Shown here: positions 32,072 through 43,873 of the stretch, one piece after another | Layout of the letters: each line of letters starts with the position of its first letter | How positions within the stretch are numbered: the first letter of the stretch is position 1 | Origin: Megaustenia siamemsis | Taxonomy: Eukaryota > Mollusca > Gastropoda > Stylommatophora > Ariophantidae | Assembly: GCA_032433765.1 (NCBI GenBank) | Contig: JAVIAB010000024.1 | Span: forward strand, 16,714,648-16,778,647 | Reading direction: 5' to 3' | Length of the DNA: 64,000 nucleotides | Made by a program: the position numbers and the translations under genes | Notes under the pieces: generated by a model | What the model saw: only the letters and a program-made list of their open reading frames with translations | Told to the model about the DNA's origin: nothing | The model's database searches: none

Positions 32072-32505
32072 ACATCATCACCATCATCAAGTACCATGTC
32101 AGTTGGCGTAGATGATCATGTCTCTCCACAACTTTCGATCTCGACAGTTATTTATCATTTCTGTTGCTGACCTTCTGCCAGGCCATTCTCTTAAGCTGTC
32201 TCTTCGTCCCTCAATTTTTCCAGTTGTTACAATATATTCCAGTTGTTCTCTTCTCATTACATTGCCAAAAAATTATGATTGTTTCTTCCTAATATTGGAA
32301 ATTAGCTCTCTTTTTGCTTTGACCTCTCTCAGAACATCTTCATTACTCTTCTTAGCTATCCATTGTACTCTCAACATTCTTCTGTAAAACCACATTTCTA
32401 CAGACTCCAGTGACTTTCTTGTCTGTGTTCCTATTGTCCACGATTCGAATCCATATGTTAAAACTGGCTCTACCTTAAAATGACACAGCATATCGAAATG
32501 TGCCT
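32072..32505 (-). mobile_element. RTE-A 3' fragment
   Basis: Reversed (ATG)n tail (CATCATCACCATCATC), then coding for the RTE-A C-terminus: on the minus strand EPVLTYGFESWTIGTQTRKS and MWFYRRMLRVQWIAKK. Frameshifts occur near 32200 and at the 5' end. Confidence 0.85.
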
Positions 32506-32896
32506 CTGATAGATTGACCTGCTTTACCCATCGATCGAGTGAAGCTGTTCTGGAATAGCTCTGTTCTGTTCAAGAATGGGTCAGTCCATTGTTGGCTGTA
32601 GGTCGATACTTTCACCACTTAGCTGGTTATTTTGACACTAGACACCAGCTGTCAAGCCTTCTGGGTTTGTTCAGGTCGATTGTAGAGAACCGCTTCCCCC
32701 AAAAATAGACTCGGCCAGAGAAGGGGATGCTAAAGATGAAATGACTCATTCTGTGTTAATATGTAGGTCATAGCTGATGGTTCCAGCCTAATTATGGTAC
32801 TTTAGTTCATACTTCAGAAGTGATAAAGTGCGCATGCGTGAGAATGTGTGAGTGCATGTTCAATGCGTTTACACAGTGGGGAGGAGGTGGGGGGGT
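32506..32896. other. Unassigned region
   Basis: Unique sequence ending in a G-rich patch (GGGGAGGAGGTGGGGGGGTG, about 32878-32897) that borders the 48-bp array. Confidence 0.5.
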
Positions 32897-33357
32897 GACT
32901 AGTTGATTGATTGTTTTCTGACTTAAGGACTGGCTAGTAGGTTGACTAGTTGTTTGATTGGCTGAGTGACTTAATGACTGGTTAGTAGGTTGACTAGTTG
33001 TTTGATTGGCTGTCTGACTTAATGACTGGCTAGTAGGTTGACTAGTTGTGTGATTGGCTGTGTGACTTATGACTGGCTAGTAGGTTGACTAGTTGTTTGA
33101 TTGGCTGTCTGACTTAATGACTATTTAGTAGGTTGACTAGTTGATTAATTGACTGTCTGACTTACTGACTGGTTAGTAGGTTGACTAATTGATTGATTGA
33201 CTGTCTGACTTAATGACTATTTAGTAGGTTGACTAGTTGATTGATTGGCTGTCTGACTTAATGACTGCCTAGTAGGTTGACTAGTTGATTAATTGACTGT
33301 CTGACTTAATGACTGTTTAGTAGGTTGACTAGTTGATTGTTTGATTGTCTGACTTAA
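32897..33357. repeat. 48-bp minisatellite, left part
   Basis: About nine copies of a 48-bp unit (TTGACTAGTTGATTGATTGA, CTGTCTGACTTAATGACTGG, TTAGTAGG). The units contain the nested short repeat GATTGATTGA. Continues at 35885 after a LINE. Confidence 0.96.
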
Positions 33358-35884
33358 TGCAAGACGAGCCAAGGATATTATAATCTTGATGGGAGACCTA
33401 AATGCTAAGGTAGGATCAGACAACAGAGGCTTCGAAGAGATTATGGGAAAACATGGACTTGGAGATATAAACGAGAATGGAGAGTTATTTGTGAATTTCT
33501 GCGCCCTTAATCAAATGAGCCTAGGAGGAACAATATTCCAACATAAAAGAATACACAAAGCTACATGGGTGTCACCAGATCATAGAACGGAAAATCAAAT
33601 TGATCACATATGTATTAATAATAAGTTTAAGTCATCCTTACAGGATGTAAAAGTATATAGAGGGGCAGATATAGCTTCTGATCATCATCTTCTGTTAGCC
33701 AAACTTAAAATTAAATTAAAAAGGTATACTACAACGAATAAGGGTAGAAAGTATTTCAATGTAGGGTTTCTTAAAGAACAAGGAATTAAAGATAAATTCG
33801 CAGTCACAATATCAAACAAATACCAAGTCCTCCGACAACTAGAAAATACAATAAATATAGAAGATAATTGGAAACAGGTAAAAAATATATGGAAAGAGAC
33901 ATGCGAAGAAACACTGGGGAAAAGAGAACGCCAGAATAAGGCATGGATGACAGCAGAGACCCTGGATAAAATTAAAGAAAGAAAGAGTAAGAAAGCAGAC
34001 ATAAATAAAAGCAAAACAAGAAGTAATAAAGCCAAGACACAGGAAGCTTACACAGAGGTGAACAAAGAAGTGAGAAGATGCATTAAAATGGATAAGAGGA
34101 AATATATAGATGAATTAGCTAAAGAGGCAGAAGAAGCAGCAAATAAAGGGAATATGAAAGAACTGTACAACAGCACAAAGAAATTAGGTGGAAAATACAA
34201 ACAGATCAACGCCTTTATCAAAGATAAGAAAGGAAATCTGCTTAGTAATATAAGGGAACAAATGGAGAGATGGAAAGAGCACTTTGAAGAACTTTTGAAC
34301 AGACCCGGCTCAAATAATCCTCCAGATATACTACCAGCAGAAGAAGAGTTACACGTTAACTGCGGAAAACCAAGCGAAGAAGAAATAATGAAAGCCATCA
34401 AACTATTAAAAGATGGTAAAGCCACAGGACCAGATGAAATTCCTTCGGAAGCCATCAAAGCAGATATTATCACCTCTACCAAGATGTTACATGATCTATT
34501 GGATAAAATTTGGGGGAGGGAAGAAATACCTAAAGACTGGAAAGAAGGTTATATGATCAAACTACCAAAGAAAGGAAGTTTACAGGAGTGCACAAATTAT
34601 AGGGGAATTATGCTACTATCAGTGCCAGGAAAAATATTAGGCAGAATCATTCTGGAGAGACTAAAAGAGGCTATAAAGAAACACTTGAGAGATGAACAAG
34701 CAGGTTTTAGGAAGAACAGATCATGTACTGATCAAATAACTACTCTACGTATAATAGTTGAACAAAGTTTAGAACTAAAATCCCCACTTTATATTGGATT
34801 CATAGATTACGAAAAGGCAGTTGATAGTTTAGACAGAAGAATGCTTTGGAAGTTGCTGAGTCATTACGGAATCCCATAAAGTTTATTAACCTGATAAAAA
34901 CAATGTATGAAGGAACAAAATGTAGTGTGGTGCATGAAGGACAGCTTACAGAAGCATTTGAAATAAGAACAGGAGTAAGGCAAGGATGCCTTCTGTCTCC
35001 ATTTCTCTTTCTACGGGCCATAGATTGGATTATGAAAATAACTCAAAACAACAGAAATGGGATCCAGTGGTCACTGACCAAACAACTTGATGATTTAGAC
35101 TTTGCTGATGACATAGCTCTCCTATCACACAGCCACCAACAGATGCAAGATAAAATGAGTATATTAGATGAGAGATCACAACAGCTAGGACTAAAGATTA
35201 ATAGAGATAAGACCAACATTATGAGAATTAATGCAGTTGGCAATAACCAAATAAAACTAGGAGAAATACCTCTACTAGACGTACAATCTTATATATATAT
35301 GGGCAGTAATATAGATAAAGAGGGAGGAACAGAAAATGATACCAAAATAAGGATATCAAAAGCAAGAGGAGCTTTCATTGCACTGGGAAACATATGGAAA
35401 TCCAAAGAAATTAGGCTAAATACAAAATAAAAATTTTCAACTCCAATGTTAAGTCGGTTCTATTATATGGCTGTGAAACATGGAGAATAACAAAATTGAC
35501 AACCACGAAGGTACAGACTTTCATTAATGGATGCTTGCGCAGAATAAAGGGATGGAAATGGCAGGACAAAGTCACTAACGTGGAATTATGGAAATGTACC
35601 GGTCAAATACCAGTGGATAAAGTAATACAGCGAAGACGATGGCGATGGATAGGACACACACTAGCCAACTGAGAGTATTACACAACAGGCCCTTTTTTGG
35701 AATCCCCAGGGGAAAAGACAAAGAGGAAGACCAAGGAATTCTTGGAGAAGACAGATTGAAGCAGAGATGAAGATGATGGGGAAGACATGGAATGATCTTA
35801 AAAGAATTGCAAAAAACAGAACGACTTGGAAAGTGTTTGTTGAAGACCTATGCTCCACTGGGAGCTAAAAGGTAGAAGAAGAAG
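33358..35884 (+). mobile_element. LINE-D, 2.5 kb, 5'-truncated, with two frameshifts
   Basis: Sits inside the 48-bp array. The first frame (from about 33362 to 34879) holds the second half of an APE endonuclease (LMGDLNAKVGSDN, then ASDHHLL) and the start of the reverse transcriptase (YRGIMLLSVPGK, EQAGFRKNRSC, FIDYEKAVD). A frameshift moves to a second frame (34846-35430), which carries GVRQGCLLSPFLF and the DFADDIALLSH catalytic site. A second frameshift near 35430 leads to the C-terminal part ([10 protein letters not shown]), ending in a GAAGAAGAAGAAG tail. The usual F of KAFD is V here (EKAVD). I found no target-site duplication, so the left end may carry a small deletion. Confidence 0.92.
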
Positions 35885-38055
35885 AAGTAGGTTGACTAGT
35901 TGATTGATTGACTGTCTGACTTAATGACTATTTAGTAGGTTGACTAGTTGATTGATTGGATGTCTGACTTAATGACTGCCTAGTAGGTTGACTAGTTGAT
36001 TAATTGACTGTCTGACTTAATGACTGTTTAGTAGGTTGACTAGTTGATTGTTTGATTGTCTGACTTAATGATTGGTTAGTAGACTGACTAGTTGATTGAT
36101 TGACTGTCTTACTTTATGACTGGTTAGTAGGCTGACTAGTTGATTGATTGATTGACTGTTTGACTTAATGACTGGCTAATAGACTGACTAGTTGATTGAT
36201 TGTTTGTCTGACTTAATGACTGGCTAGTAGGTTGATTAGTTGACTGACTGTCTGACTTAATGACTGGTTAGTAGGCTGACTAGAAGATTGATTGACTGTC
36301 TGATTTAATGACTGGCTAGTATGCTGACTAGAAGATTGATTGAAAGTCTGACTTAATGACTGGCTAGTAGGCTGACTAGAAGATTGATTGAAAGTCTGAC
36401 TTAATGACTGGCTAGTAGGTTGACTAGCTGATTGAAAGTCTGACTTAATGAGTGGCTAGTAGGTTGACTAGAAGATTAATTGAAAGTCTGACTTAATGAC
36501 TGGCTAGTAGGTTGACTAGTTGATTGAAAGTCTGAATTAATGAGTGGCTAGTAGGTTGACTATTTGATTGACTGTCAGACTTAATGACTGGCTATTAGGT
36601 TGACTAGTTGAGTGATTGACTGTCTGATTTAATGACTGGTTACTAGGCAGACTAGTTGATTGACTGTCTGACTTAATGATTGGCTAGAAGGTTGACTAGT
36701 TGATTGATTGACTGTCTTACTTAATGACTGGTTAGTATGTTAACTAGTTGATTGATTGGCTGTCTGGCTTAATGACTGGTTATTAGGCTGATTAACTAAT
36801 TGATTGGATGTCTGTCTTAATGACAGGCTAGTATGTTGACTAGTTGATTTATTGGCTATCTGACTTAATGACTGCCTAGTAGGTTGACTAGTTGATTGAT
36901 TGGCTGTCTGACTTAATGACTGGTTGGTAGGCTGACTAGTTGATTGATTGGCTGTCTGACTTAATGACTGGTTCGTAGGTTGACTAGTTGATTGATTGGC
37001 TGTCTGACTTAATGACTGCCTAGTAGGTTGACTAGTTGATTGATTGGCTGTCTGTCTTAATGACTGGTTAGTAGGATGACTAGTTGATTAATTGGCTGTC
37101 TGTCTTAATGACTGGTTCGTTGGTTTACTAGTTGATTGATTGGCTGTCTGTCTTAATGACTGGTTCGTAGGTTGACTAGTTGATTGATTGGCTGTCTGTC
37201 TTAATGACTTTTTCGTAGGTTGACTAGTTGATTGATTGGCTGTCTGTCTTAAAGGCTGGTTAGTAGGTTGATTATTTGATTGATTGGCTGTCTGACTTAA
37301 TGACTGGTTAGTAGGCTTACTAATTGATTGATTGACTGTCCTATTTAATGACTGGTTAGTAGGCTGACTAGTTGATTGATTGATTGACTGTCTGACTTAA
37401 TGACTGGCTAATGGGCTGACTAGTTGATTGATTGTTTGTCTGACTTAAGGACTGGCTAGTAGGTTGACTAGTTGACTTACTGTCTGACTTAATGACTGGT
37501 TAGTAGGCAGATTAGAAGATTGATTGACTTTCTGATTTAATGACTGGCTAGTGGGCAGACTAGTTGATTGAAAGTCTGACTTAATGACTGGCTAGTAGGC
37601 TGACTAGAAGATTGATGGAAAGTCTGACTTAATGACTGGTTATTAGGCTGACTAGTTGATTGATTGACTGTCTGACTTAATGACTGGCTAGTAGGCTGAC
37701 TAGTTGTTTGATTGACTGTCTGACCCAATGACTGGCTAGTAGGTTGGCCAGTTGTTTGATTGACTGTCTGACTTAATGACTGGCTAGTAGGTTGACTAGT
37801 TGATTGATTGACTGTCTGACTTAATGACTGGCTTGTAGGCTGACTAGTTGATTGATCGATGGACTGTCTGACTTAATGACTGGCTAGTAGGTTGACTAGT
37901 TGATTGATTGACTGTCTGATCCAATGACTGGCTAGTAGGCTGACTAGTTGATTGATTGACTGTCTGATCCAATGACTGGCTAGTAGGTTGACTAGTTGAT
38001 TGATTGACTGTCTGATCCAATGACTGGCTAGTAGGTTGACTATAAGTTGTTTGAT
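35885..38055. repeat. 48-bp minisatellite, right part
   Basis: About 45 further copies of the 48-bp unit, with length variants (44 and 52 bp) from gain or loss of GATT steps and an AGAAGATTGATTGAAAGTCTG variant that dominates 36280-36540 and reappears at 37510-37625. The last four units (37860-38040) carry TGATCCAATG, another local block. Confidence 0.96.
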
Positions 38056-38109
38056 TGGCCGTCTGACTGGCATGTGGTATGGCTGGTTGAAGACGTTTAG
38101 AATATAATT

Positions 38110-38815
38110 TCAATATAAAGGATATTATCAAATAGCATAGTAATGGCAATAGCGAGAAAGAAAGAAAACTAAACATCATAATAGATAATACAACTCTGAA
38201 GCAAGTAGACAATTTTAAATATCTGGGTAGCACGTTAACACAAGACAATAACCAAGAGACAGAGATAGATATAAGGTGTAACAAAGCATGCCAAGTTATA
38301 GGCCAAGTATCAACACTATTGAAAAACAAAGCAATAACTACGGAAGCAAAAAGGGCAATATACAAATCAATTTTTCTACCAACTCTGTGCTATCAGTGCC
38401 AAAATTGGACGCTGGACTCTAGAACAATAAGAAAGATAACGACCACCGAAATGAAATGTGTCAGAAGAATGACAGGAAACAGCTTAAGGGACAGAGTAAG
38501 AAACACTGACCTGAGGAAGAAACTCGAAATTGAACCAGCCATCGAATACATAAAGAAACAACAGATAAATTGGTTCGGCCACATAACAAGACAAAAAGAA
38601 CTAACAATGACTCAAAGAGCCTTAAATAAACGCTACAAAAACGCCAGATTAAGAGGAAGACCGAGAAAGAGATGGATAAAGGGAATACTAGAGTCACTAG
38701 CAGGGATAACATCAGAAGAGGCCAACAGAAGAGCAAAGAATCGCAGATTGTTTCTCCCCTCGACGCCAACGGCAGCAGAGGAAGGATAGAAGAAGAGGAA
38801 GAAGATCAAATAGCA
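38110..38815 (+). mobile_element. LINE-E, 3' third
   Basis: Starts near the end of the reverse transcriptase (FKYLGSTLTQD) and continues through KAITTEAKRAIYKSIFLP, CYQCQNWTLDSRTIRK, KQQINWFGHITRQKE and GRPRKRWIKGILES, then a GAAGAAGAGGAAGAAGA tail. A 156-codon frame at 38319-38789 is intact, so it is younger than the other LINE-E pieces (10030, 47111, 59343). The left edge joins the 48-bp array through about 50 unassigned bases. Confidence 0.88.
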
Positions 38816-39167
38816 TTACTAAAAGTGCAATTATGACTCAAAATATACGGCACAGAATTGCCAGTGTGGCCACCGGAACCCTGACCATGGTCGTAGGAGA
38901 AAAGAATAGAACCACTGTCACCTGGCACACATGTTGTAGGAGGCGACTAAGGAGGATGGGGTCATCGGCGGTGCTACAGAGAAAGTGCATCTGAGCTGAA
39001 GCCATCTTCAGTGCGTTTTCTAGGGTGTGACGGGTGTGTTTCGTACTCACACTTTGCTGAGGATGGGATCTGTGTTGGAGTTATCCGTAGTGCAAGGTAG
39101 ATAGGGTGTCGACTAAAGTTACGCGATATAGTTTGTGTTTTTATCTAAATTATTGTTAACATTTAAG
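38816..39167. other. Unassigned region with a SINE-B-like phrase
   Basis: CATGTTGTAGGAGGCGACTA near 38930-38955 matches the SINE-B core, but the rest diverges. It may be part of an older or related SINE. Confidence 0.5.
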
Positions 39168-39860
39168 TCTGTATCATCATCAAGTGCCATAGCGGTTGGC
39201 GTAGGCGATCATGTCCTTCCATAAAGGTCTGTCCACAGTATAATTTTTTTAAAAAGTACACCTGTCACGCCAAGTGGCGTATAGGGAATATGGTGTTAGT
39301 GACCATAAATTTTACAGACCTTCGGCACATGATTTTTGGGGTAATGTGGTCGGTATTACGCCCGTGCCACTTTACTTTCCCAGAAAAAAATCCGGTACCC
39401 AATAAAGGCTGGGTGAGCAGGAAGCCGTCGGTTGGGATCGAACCCTACCTCTTGTCCTTTGTAGTCCAGTTCACTAACCACTGAGCTATCGCTGCTCTCC
39501 TCTGTCCACAGTGCATCGTATCAATTATGTTGTTGACTGATTACCATGCCATGACACCAAGATATCTAGTATTGTCTCTCTTTGTCGTCCTTGATCTTTT
39601 TCCGTGTATTTTCCAGCTGTAACCCAGTATTCCAACTTTAATCTTCTCATAATGTGTCCGAAAAATGTTTATTTCTGATGTTTTTTTAGGAGCTCCCTTT
39701 TTGTATTAGCCTCTTAGAGAATTTCCTGGTTGGTCTTTTTGGCTGTCCAGGTAACTTTCAACATTCTTCTGAGAAATCCCATCTATGTGGCCTCAGATCG
39801 TCTTTTCATTTGTTTGTCTAATGTCCATGATTCGAATCCATAGGTCAGAAATGGTCAAAA
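39168..39860 (-). mobile_element. RTE-C 3' fragment interrupted by SINE-A
   Basis: Reversed RTE-C: CATCATCAAGTGCC, GTTGGCGTAGGCGATCATGT, then after the SINE, GTGCATCGTATCAATTATGT through to ATGATTCGAATCCATAGGTC. It aligns with 19431-19860 across the SINE insertion. Confidence 0.88.
39240..39500 (-). mobile_element. SINE-A, monomeric form with exact duplication
   Basis: TCTGTCCACAGT at 39228-39239 and 39501-39512 brackets the insertion; without it the host RTE-C reads through. Complete body, terminal hairpin and head with B box GGATCGAACCC (reverse). Confidence 0.93.
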
Positions 39861-40640
39861 TAAGTCTGTATGCGCAGCCATTATTTGTTGATTTAACTGA
39901 TAAGATAAACACGCACTCACAGAACATCTTTTTAACCTTTGACCTCTCATAAAATACACACAATTCCATCATGCATTTTAACCTTTGAACCCCGTCCTCC
40001 ATGATGATTTCCCAGAACCTCCCTCGGGTGCCGTCTTTAGTGAAGGCAAAAAAGTTTCAGTCGAAGTGCATCAAGAAGGTTGGATTGAATTCTTCCTACA
40101 GGTCACTGTTAGACGTTTGAAAAGAAATCTTTGCCTCGCGTGTGGCAACCTTAACCTTTTAAGCTAACCATGATGGGCCCCAAAACCAAAATGTCTCTCT
40201 CGGGAGAAATAAACGAGATAAATATTGTCATTGGAGCATCTTTGTTCCGTTCAAATGACCAAGTCCTTATTTTTATTTATTCATGGGCGGGATAACTCTC
40301 TGAATGAAACGATGTCATCAAAGTACTCAGATCTGGAACATTTCGGATATAGCTGGACGGGAGATTTGTCCACGAGGGAATTGGGCGTTATTTCAGGCCT
40401 CCCTGAAACTGCGGACATAAAAATACACAAAGCTTAAGGGACCCAACGAAAGTGGACGCCATGTTGAAGCGGTGTGGTTTGGTGGCTATATACAGCTGAA
40501 CATGTTATACTTAGAGAGATGTAATTTAATTGCTATCTATTCCTAGACGCTGTGGGTAGTCGTTGAATTAACACACAATTTAAAAGTTTCCCTTCGCGCT
40601 CCGGGGCATATGGAGAATATGATATTATTATTATTATTAA
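39861..40640. other. Unassigned region with a possible short exon
   Basis: Mostly unique sequence. On the plus strand 40012-40100 follows a TTTCCCAG acceptor-like site and reads EPPSGAVFSEGKKVSVEVHQ without stops, but no good donor follows and no family comes to mind. I treat it as a weak exon candidate only. Confidence 0.3.
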
Positions 40641-40870
40641 TATATTATATTCATCGATGCAATATAGAGCCAATTCTGACGTATGGAGGCGAATCATGGA
40701 CAGTAAACAAAGAAATTAAACGACGATTAGATGCCACAGATATAGGATTTCTCAGAAAAATGTTGAAAGTTCCCTGTACAGCTAAAAAGACCAATGAGGG
40801 CATTATTTAAAGAAGCCAACACAAAACGGGAGCTTCTTAAAAAAAAAAAAAACAGAAAGAAACAATCAAC
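40641..40870 (+). mobile_element. RTE-C fragment
   Basis: Translates as CNIEPILTYGGESWTVNKEI and FLRKMLKVPCTAKKTNEGII, then frameshifts into an A-run and KKQKETINR. It matches 18790-18990. Confidence 0.8.
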
Positions 40871-41029
40871 AGAAGTCCTTCAGTTCAGTACGCGAGTTCT
40901 AGATATATGCAGCAAATGATGATCACTGAGGAAAGGAAGAAGAGGAGTCATGAGAAATGGAAACAAGAACACCAAAAAAAAAAAAAAAAAAAATAACGAG
41001 ATGGACGAATAATTCCAACTATGAAGGAG

Positions 41030-41302
41030 AGATCAAGTCATCATACTTCGTCTACGCACTTGCCAGTACAGAATGAGAAACCACATGTTCACCAAACTCA
41101 AAATAGGTACTACCAGCCAATGTCACTATACCCTGGATAACATGACAACAAAACACGTTCTACAAGATTGCACTCAGTACACAGACCTGAGAAGGACAAT
41201 GTGGTCCACACCCACCTCCCTGGAAGAGAAACTATACGGGGCAACCGAATCACTGAAACAGACAACTGCCTTCAAAAAAGAGTCCGGAGCCCTTGTCTGA
41301 AT
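41030..41302 (+). mobile_element. Jockey/I-like LINE, extreme C-terminal coding remnant
   Basis: A 75-codon frame at 41073-41300 plus upstream sequence reads LRTCQYRMRNHMFTKLKI, then ending TTAFKKESGALV and a stop. The pattern of a histidine/cysteine-containing motif (C-x(11)-HVLQDC) followed by LEEKLYG is typical of the tail after RNase H in jockey- or I-like elements. This is family knowledge recalled by pattern and not checked by alignment. Confidence 0.65.
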
Positions 41303-41394
41303 AGCTTTACGATCGAAGAAGAAGTAACCAACAAAACGGATCGATGCCCAGTTAACACCGATGTTAAGAGCAGACAGACTTTGAAGAGTTGTCG

Positions 41395-42175
41395 TTGCAG
41401 ACAGACTATGAAGGGAAGTAGTAGATACAGACAGACAGACTATGAAGGGAAGTAGTAGATACAGACTGACTATGAAGGGAAGTAGTAGATACAGACTGAC
41501 TATGAAGGGAAATAGTAGATACAGACTGACTATGAAGGGAAGTAGTAGATACAGACTGACTATGAAGGGAAATAGTCGATACAGACAGACTATGAAGGGA
41601 AGTAGTAGATACAGACTGACTATGAAGGGAAATAGTCGATACAGACAGACTATGAAGGGAAGTAGTAGATACAGACAGACTATGAAGGGAAGTAGTAGAT
41701 ACAGACTGACTATGAAGGGAAATAGTAGATACAGACTGACTATGAAGGGAAGTAGTAGATACAGACTGACTATGAAGGGAAATAGTAGATACAGACTGAC
41801 TATGAAGGGAAGTAGTAGATACAGACAGACTATGAAGGGAAGTAGTAGATACAGACAGACTATGAAGGGAAATAGTCGATACAGACTGACTATGAAGGGA
41901 AATAGTCGATACAGACTGACTATGAAGGGAAGTAGTAGATACAGACAGACTATGAAGGGAAATAGTCGATACAGACTGACTATGAAGGGAAATAGTCGAT
42001 ACAGACTGACTATGAAGGGAAGTAGTAGATACAGACTGACTATGAAGGGAAATAGTCGATACAGACTGACTATGAAGGGAAATAGTCGATACAGACTGAC
42101 TATGAAGGGAAATAGTCGATACAGACTGACTATGAAGGGAAATAGTAGATACAGACTGACTATGAAGGGAAGTAG
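41395..42175. repeat. 30-bp minisatellite
   Basis: About 26 copies of ACTATGAAGGGAAGTAGTAG plus ATACAGACTG. Variants: AGTAG/AATAG, TAGATAC/TCGATAC and CTGACT/CAGACT. The unit is a multiple of three, so frames of 270-340 codons appear on both strands and are artefacts. Confidence 0.97.
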
Positions 42176-42189
42176 TCGTTGCGGAGAGC

Positions 42190-42700
42190 GTGGCATGAGA
42201 CGGTGGATTGTGCTTCATATAGTGGAGAGTGTGGCTGCAGATGGTGGATTGTGCTTCATATAGTGGAGAGTGTGGCTGCAGATGGTGGATTGTGCTTCAT
42301 ATAGTGGAGAGTGTGGCTGCAGATGGTGGATTGTATTTCATATGGGGGAGAGTGCAGCTGGAGATGGTGGATTGTATTTCATATGGGGGAGAGTGTGGCT
42401 GGAGATAGTGGATTGTATTTCATATAGGGGAGAGTGCAGCTGGAGATGGTGGATTGTATTTCATATGGGGAAGAGTGTGGCTGGAGATGGTGGATTGTAT
42501 TTCATATGGGGGAGAGTGTGGCTGGAGATAGTGGATTGTATTTCATATGGGGGAGAGTGTGGCTGGAGATGGTGGATTGTATTTCATATGTGGGAGAGTG
42601 TGGCTGGAGATGGTGGATTGTATTTCATATGGGGAGAGTGTGGCTGGAGATAGTGGATTGTATTTCATATGGGGGAGAGTGCAGCTGGAGATAGTGGAAC
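42190..42700. repeat. 41-bp minisatellite
   Basis: About 12 copies of GAGAGTGTGGCTGGAGATGG plus TGGATTGTATTTCATATGGG plus G. It begins within a few bases of the preceding 30-bp array. Confidence 0.96.
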
Positions 42701-43455
42701 TTGTCGAGACTTGTGGAGTCTTGGAAAGCTAGTGTCAACACCAACTGGCAAACTCACAACAAAGACATCGCGTTAATGTAAAGATGTTTCCGTCACGTGC
42801 CAAACTGCACGTGTGAAGAAAGTGAGACTTTTGAATTGAACAATAACAGTTGGTGAGTCCTTAGTGGCAGAACAGAGTGGCAGCACTGTTCTTACACATC
42901 CGGTCTTTTATATCCTCCTCAAATGGTACGGCCCAGTGCTAATGTTTAGAGTTGTAGCGAATGAAGCGTGTGTGAAGACATAGCTCATTACCTTTAGCTA
43001 AAATGCTACAACTAAGCTAATATGTTACTTTCAAGCTCGAGTTCGATGTACAAACAAAAATAAACTAATTAGCCAGGTTTTTTTCCTTGAGAGAGGAAAA
43101 AAAAATAGAGATGGAAGGTGGGCGTTAAGTAAAAAAAAATTGATGGCTTCAGTTTTGCAGTAATAAAAGGCAGCACAAAACGATGAGGCGATGCAGCCTA
43201 AAAAGCTAGCCTTCTCTACGGGGACACACACAAACAAAACAGGGGAGGGAAAAAACACAGCTAAAGTTAATAGATTCCGACTTGTTATCGATAAGTTTAA
43301 AAATAGATAAATATAATCCAGACTTATAATTTCTTCTGTACAGCTGCAACCATACTACGAGTGGATTTTTCCCGCGGTTTTTTTTTTTTTTTGTATCTTC
43401 TTTTTTATTAGCAACTTGACTGCAGTTCCGTGCGTTTACACCCTTCCTTTGTTGT
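42701..43455. other. Unassigned region
   Basis: Unique sequence with purine-rich (43080-43260) and T-rich (43376-43392) patches. No convincing frame or repeat. Confidence 0.5.
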
Positions 43456-43534
43456 CTGTCTATCTATCGTCCTTTCGAGCCAAAGACGGCGCATAGGGCA
43501 GAACCACAATCTCAAAAACCGAAACCTTGCGCGT
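43456..43534 (-). mobile_element. SINE-B 3' end
   Basis: CTGTCTATCTATCGTCC tail, the reversed terminal motif (TTTCGAGCCAAAGACGG) and 40 bases of body. It is strongly 5'-truncated. Confidence 0.8.
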
Positions 43535-43575
43535 ACTGGTTATGAAATAGAAACAAGTTCGCTACCTGTAGACTG

Positions 43576-43873
43576 CACTTTACATGCGATATTTAGTCTC
43601 ACTTAATAATCTTATAATCACTGTACATGCGATATTTAGTCTCACTTAATAATCTTATAATCACTGTACATGCGATATTTAGTCTCACTTAATAATCTTA
43701 TAATCACTGTACATGCGATATTTAGTCTCACTTAATAATCGTATAATCACTGTACATGCGATATTTAGTCTCACTTAATAATCTTATAATCACTGTACAT
43801 GCGATATTTAGTCTCACTTAATAATCTTATAATCACTGTACATGCGATATTTAGTCTCACTTAATAATCTTAT
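43576..43873. repeat. 43-bp minisatellite, left part
   Basis: About seven nearly identical copies of TGTACATGCGATATTTAGTC plus TCACTTAATAATCTTATAAT plus CAC. A LINE splits the array; it resumes at 45510. Confidence 0.96.

Noticed and set aside
39985..40167. Small gene of 60 codons
   Set aside because: Acceptor-like site and an open frame, but no adequate donor, start context or homologue that I recognise. Kept only as a weak note.
41174..42263. Frames of 270-340 codons over the 30-bp array
   Set aside because: Same cause: tandem repetition of a stop-free 30-bp unit. Only the first part (41030-41302, plus strand) has real LINE coding.
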